Assembly: GCA_016866375.1 (NCBI GenBank)
Contig: VGMK01000008.1
Span: 1-25,033 of the forward strand
Length of the DNA: 25,033 nucleotides
Origin: Bacteroidota bacterium
GTDB lineage: Bacteria > Bacteroidota > Bacteroidia > Flavobacteriales_D > Crocinitomicaceae
Direction of reading: 5' to 3'
Shown here piece by piece: positions 24,625 to 25,033 of the stretch. Each line of letters opens with the position of its first letter. Position 1 is the first letter of the stretch. The position numbers and the translations under genes are program-made. The notes under the pieces were generated by a model. The model saw only the letters and a program-made list of their open reading frames with translations. It was not told where the DNA came from and did no database searches.

Positions 24625-24697
24625 CACGGGCGGTAGGATTCGAACCCACGACCAATGGTTTTGGAGACCACTACTCTACCAGCTGAGCTACACCCGT
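24625..24697 (-). tRNA. trnW: tRNA-Trp (anticodon CCA)
   Basis: A 73-nt cloverleaf is readable: acceptor ACGGGTG pairs with CGCCCGT (one G-U), D stem GCTC/GAGT, anticodon stem GTGGT/ACCAT with loop CTCCAAA giving anticodon CCA, and T arm GTGGG-TTCGAAT-CCTAC. The discriminator base is G, as usual for tRNA-Trp. The 3' CCA is not encoded (the transcript continues CAAAA). The tuf - tRNA-Trp - secE order is widespread in Bacteroidetes. Confidence 0.96.
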
Positions 24698-24699
24698 TT

Positions 24700-24726
24700 A
24701 AAAAGGGGAGTTCGCTTACCCCCCTT
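24700..24726 (-). terminator. Terminator-like hairpin between tuf and tRNA-Trp
   Basis: On the minus strand AAGGGGGGT (24726-24718), a 6-nt loop and ACTCCCCTT (24711-24703) form a 9-bp stem with one G-U pair, ending in five T (24704-24700). It begins 20 nt after the tuf stop and ends 2 nt before the tRNA. It could end part of the tuf transcripts, but no promoter fits between it and the tRNA, so read-through or RNA processing must supply the downstream genes. Confidence 0.65.
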
Positions 24727-24746
24727 AGTTAAACATTGATTTTATC

Positions 24747-25033
24747 TTATTTCAAGATTTCTGTAACCTGACCAGCGCCAACAGTTCTTCCTCCTTCTCG
24801 GATTGCAAAACGCAAACCTTTATCCATCGCCACGGGAACAATCAACTTAACTGTAATTGTTACATTGTCACCCGGCATAACCATCTCACGTCCCGATTCT
24901 AAGTGTATTTCCCCAGTTACGTCTGTGGTTCGGAAATAGAATTGCGGACGGTATTTATTTTGAAATGGGGTATGACGACCACCTTCTTCCTTCTTCAAAA
25001 CATAAATTTCTGCTTTAAAGTCAATGTGTGGTG
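24747..25033 (-). CDS. tuf: Elongation factor Tu, C-terminal end (5' cut by window edge)
   Basis: EF-Tu delivers aminoacyl-tRNA to the ribosome as a GTP complex. The window holds the last 94 codons and the stop; the GTPase domain lies outside. Visible domain III signatures include KKEEGGRHTPF, YRPQFYFRTTDVTG, MVMPGDNVT and FAIREGGRTVGAGQVTEILK at the very end, typical of Bacteroidetes EF-Tu. The frame continues to the window edge as PHIDFKAEIYVL, so an apparent start at 24998 is an internal Leu codon. Confidence 0.97.
   Translation of the reverse strand, partial: PHIDFKAEIYVLKKEEGGRHTPFQNKYRPQFYFRTTDVTGEIHLESGREMVMPGDNVTITVKLIVPVAMDKGLRFAIREGGRTVGAGQVTEILK

Noticed and set aside
24611..24655. 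ATG-started longer SecE
   Set aside because: The first 11 or so codons are tRNA-Trp sequence (T arm and acceptor), so this is a chance open frame through an RNA gene.

Overview
This looks like a chromosomal segment of a low-GC member of the Bacteroidetes, most likely a flavobacterium-like organism (order Flavobacteriales or close). The evidence is a secreted protein ending in a type IX secretion sorting domain, Bacteroidetes-type promoters (a -7 box of the form TAnnTTTG), few Shine-Dalgarno sequences, RpoB, RpoC and class II aldolase sequences of flavobacterial character, and the tuf - tRNA-Trp - secE - nusG - rplKAJL - rpoBC layout usual for that phylum. No insertion sequences, phage genes or CRISPR arrays were seen. 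Apart from the first 152 bases and one 49-codon gene, everything runs on the minus strand, so transcription reads from right to left.

Right half (about 13.35-25.03 kb): housekeeping expression genes. In transcription order these are the end of tuf, a terminator-like hairpin, tRNA-Trp(CCA), secE (GTG start just after the tRNA), nusG, rplK, rplA, rplJ, rplL, an attenuator-like hairpin, rpoB (TTG start) and rpoC, closed by an intrinsic terminator. The loop of the rplL-rpoB hairpin is perfectly complementary over 10 nt to a segment just upstream of the rpoB start.

Middle (7.66-13.31 kb): a stand-alone 3-hydroxyanthranilate 3,4-dioxygenase gene (kynurenine route to quinolinate/NAD), a 310-bp spacer, then a tightly overlapping five-gene cluster. 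The cluster encodes a protein with the His-then-Asn-Cys layout of permuted papain-like (LRAT/NlpC-like) enzymes, a fold-type I PLP enzyme, a fold-type III PLP decarboxylase-like protein, a heavy-metal-associated-domain lipoprotein and a YbfF-like alpha/beta hydrolase. Adjacent genes overlap by 4-29 bp, which suggests one transcript. The combination does not match a pathway I know and is the best candidate here for an undescribed metabolic system.

Left part (0-7.64 kb): a coupled fba-accD pair (glycolysis/gluconeogenesis and malonyl-CoA synthesis) with a perfect 10-bp inverted repeat over its presumed promoter; a small plus-strand conserved-looking gene with a strong terminator; a 1152-residue secreted peptide-N-glycosidase F-like protein whose catalytic fold is split by a long insertion containing a LamG domain; and, in the same direction behind it, upp (uracil salvage), a small membrane protein and a YjjG-like HAD nucleotidase. 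The left edge holds the end of a SpoU/TrmH-family RNA methyltransferase gene converging on the HAD gene, with overlapping stop codons.
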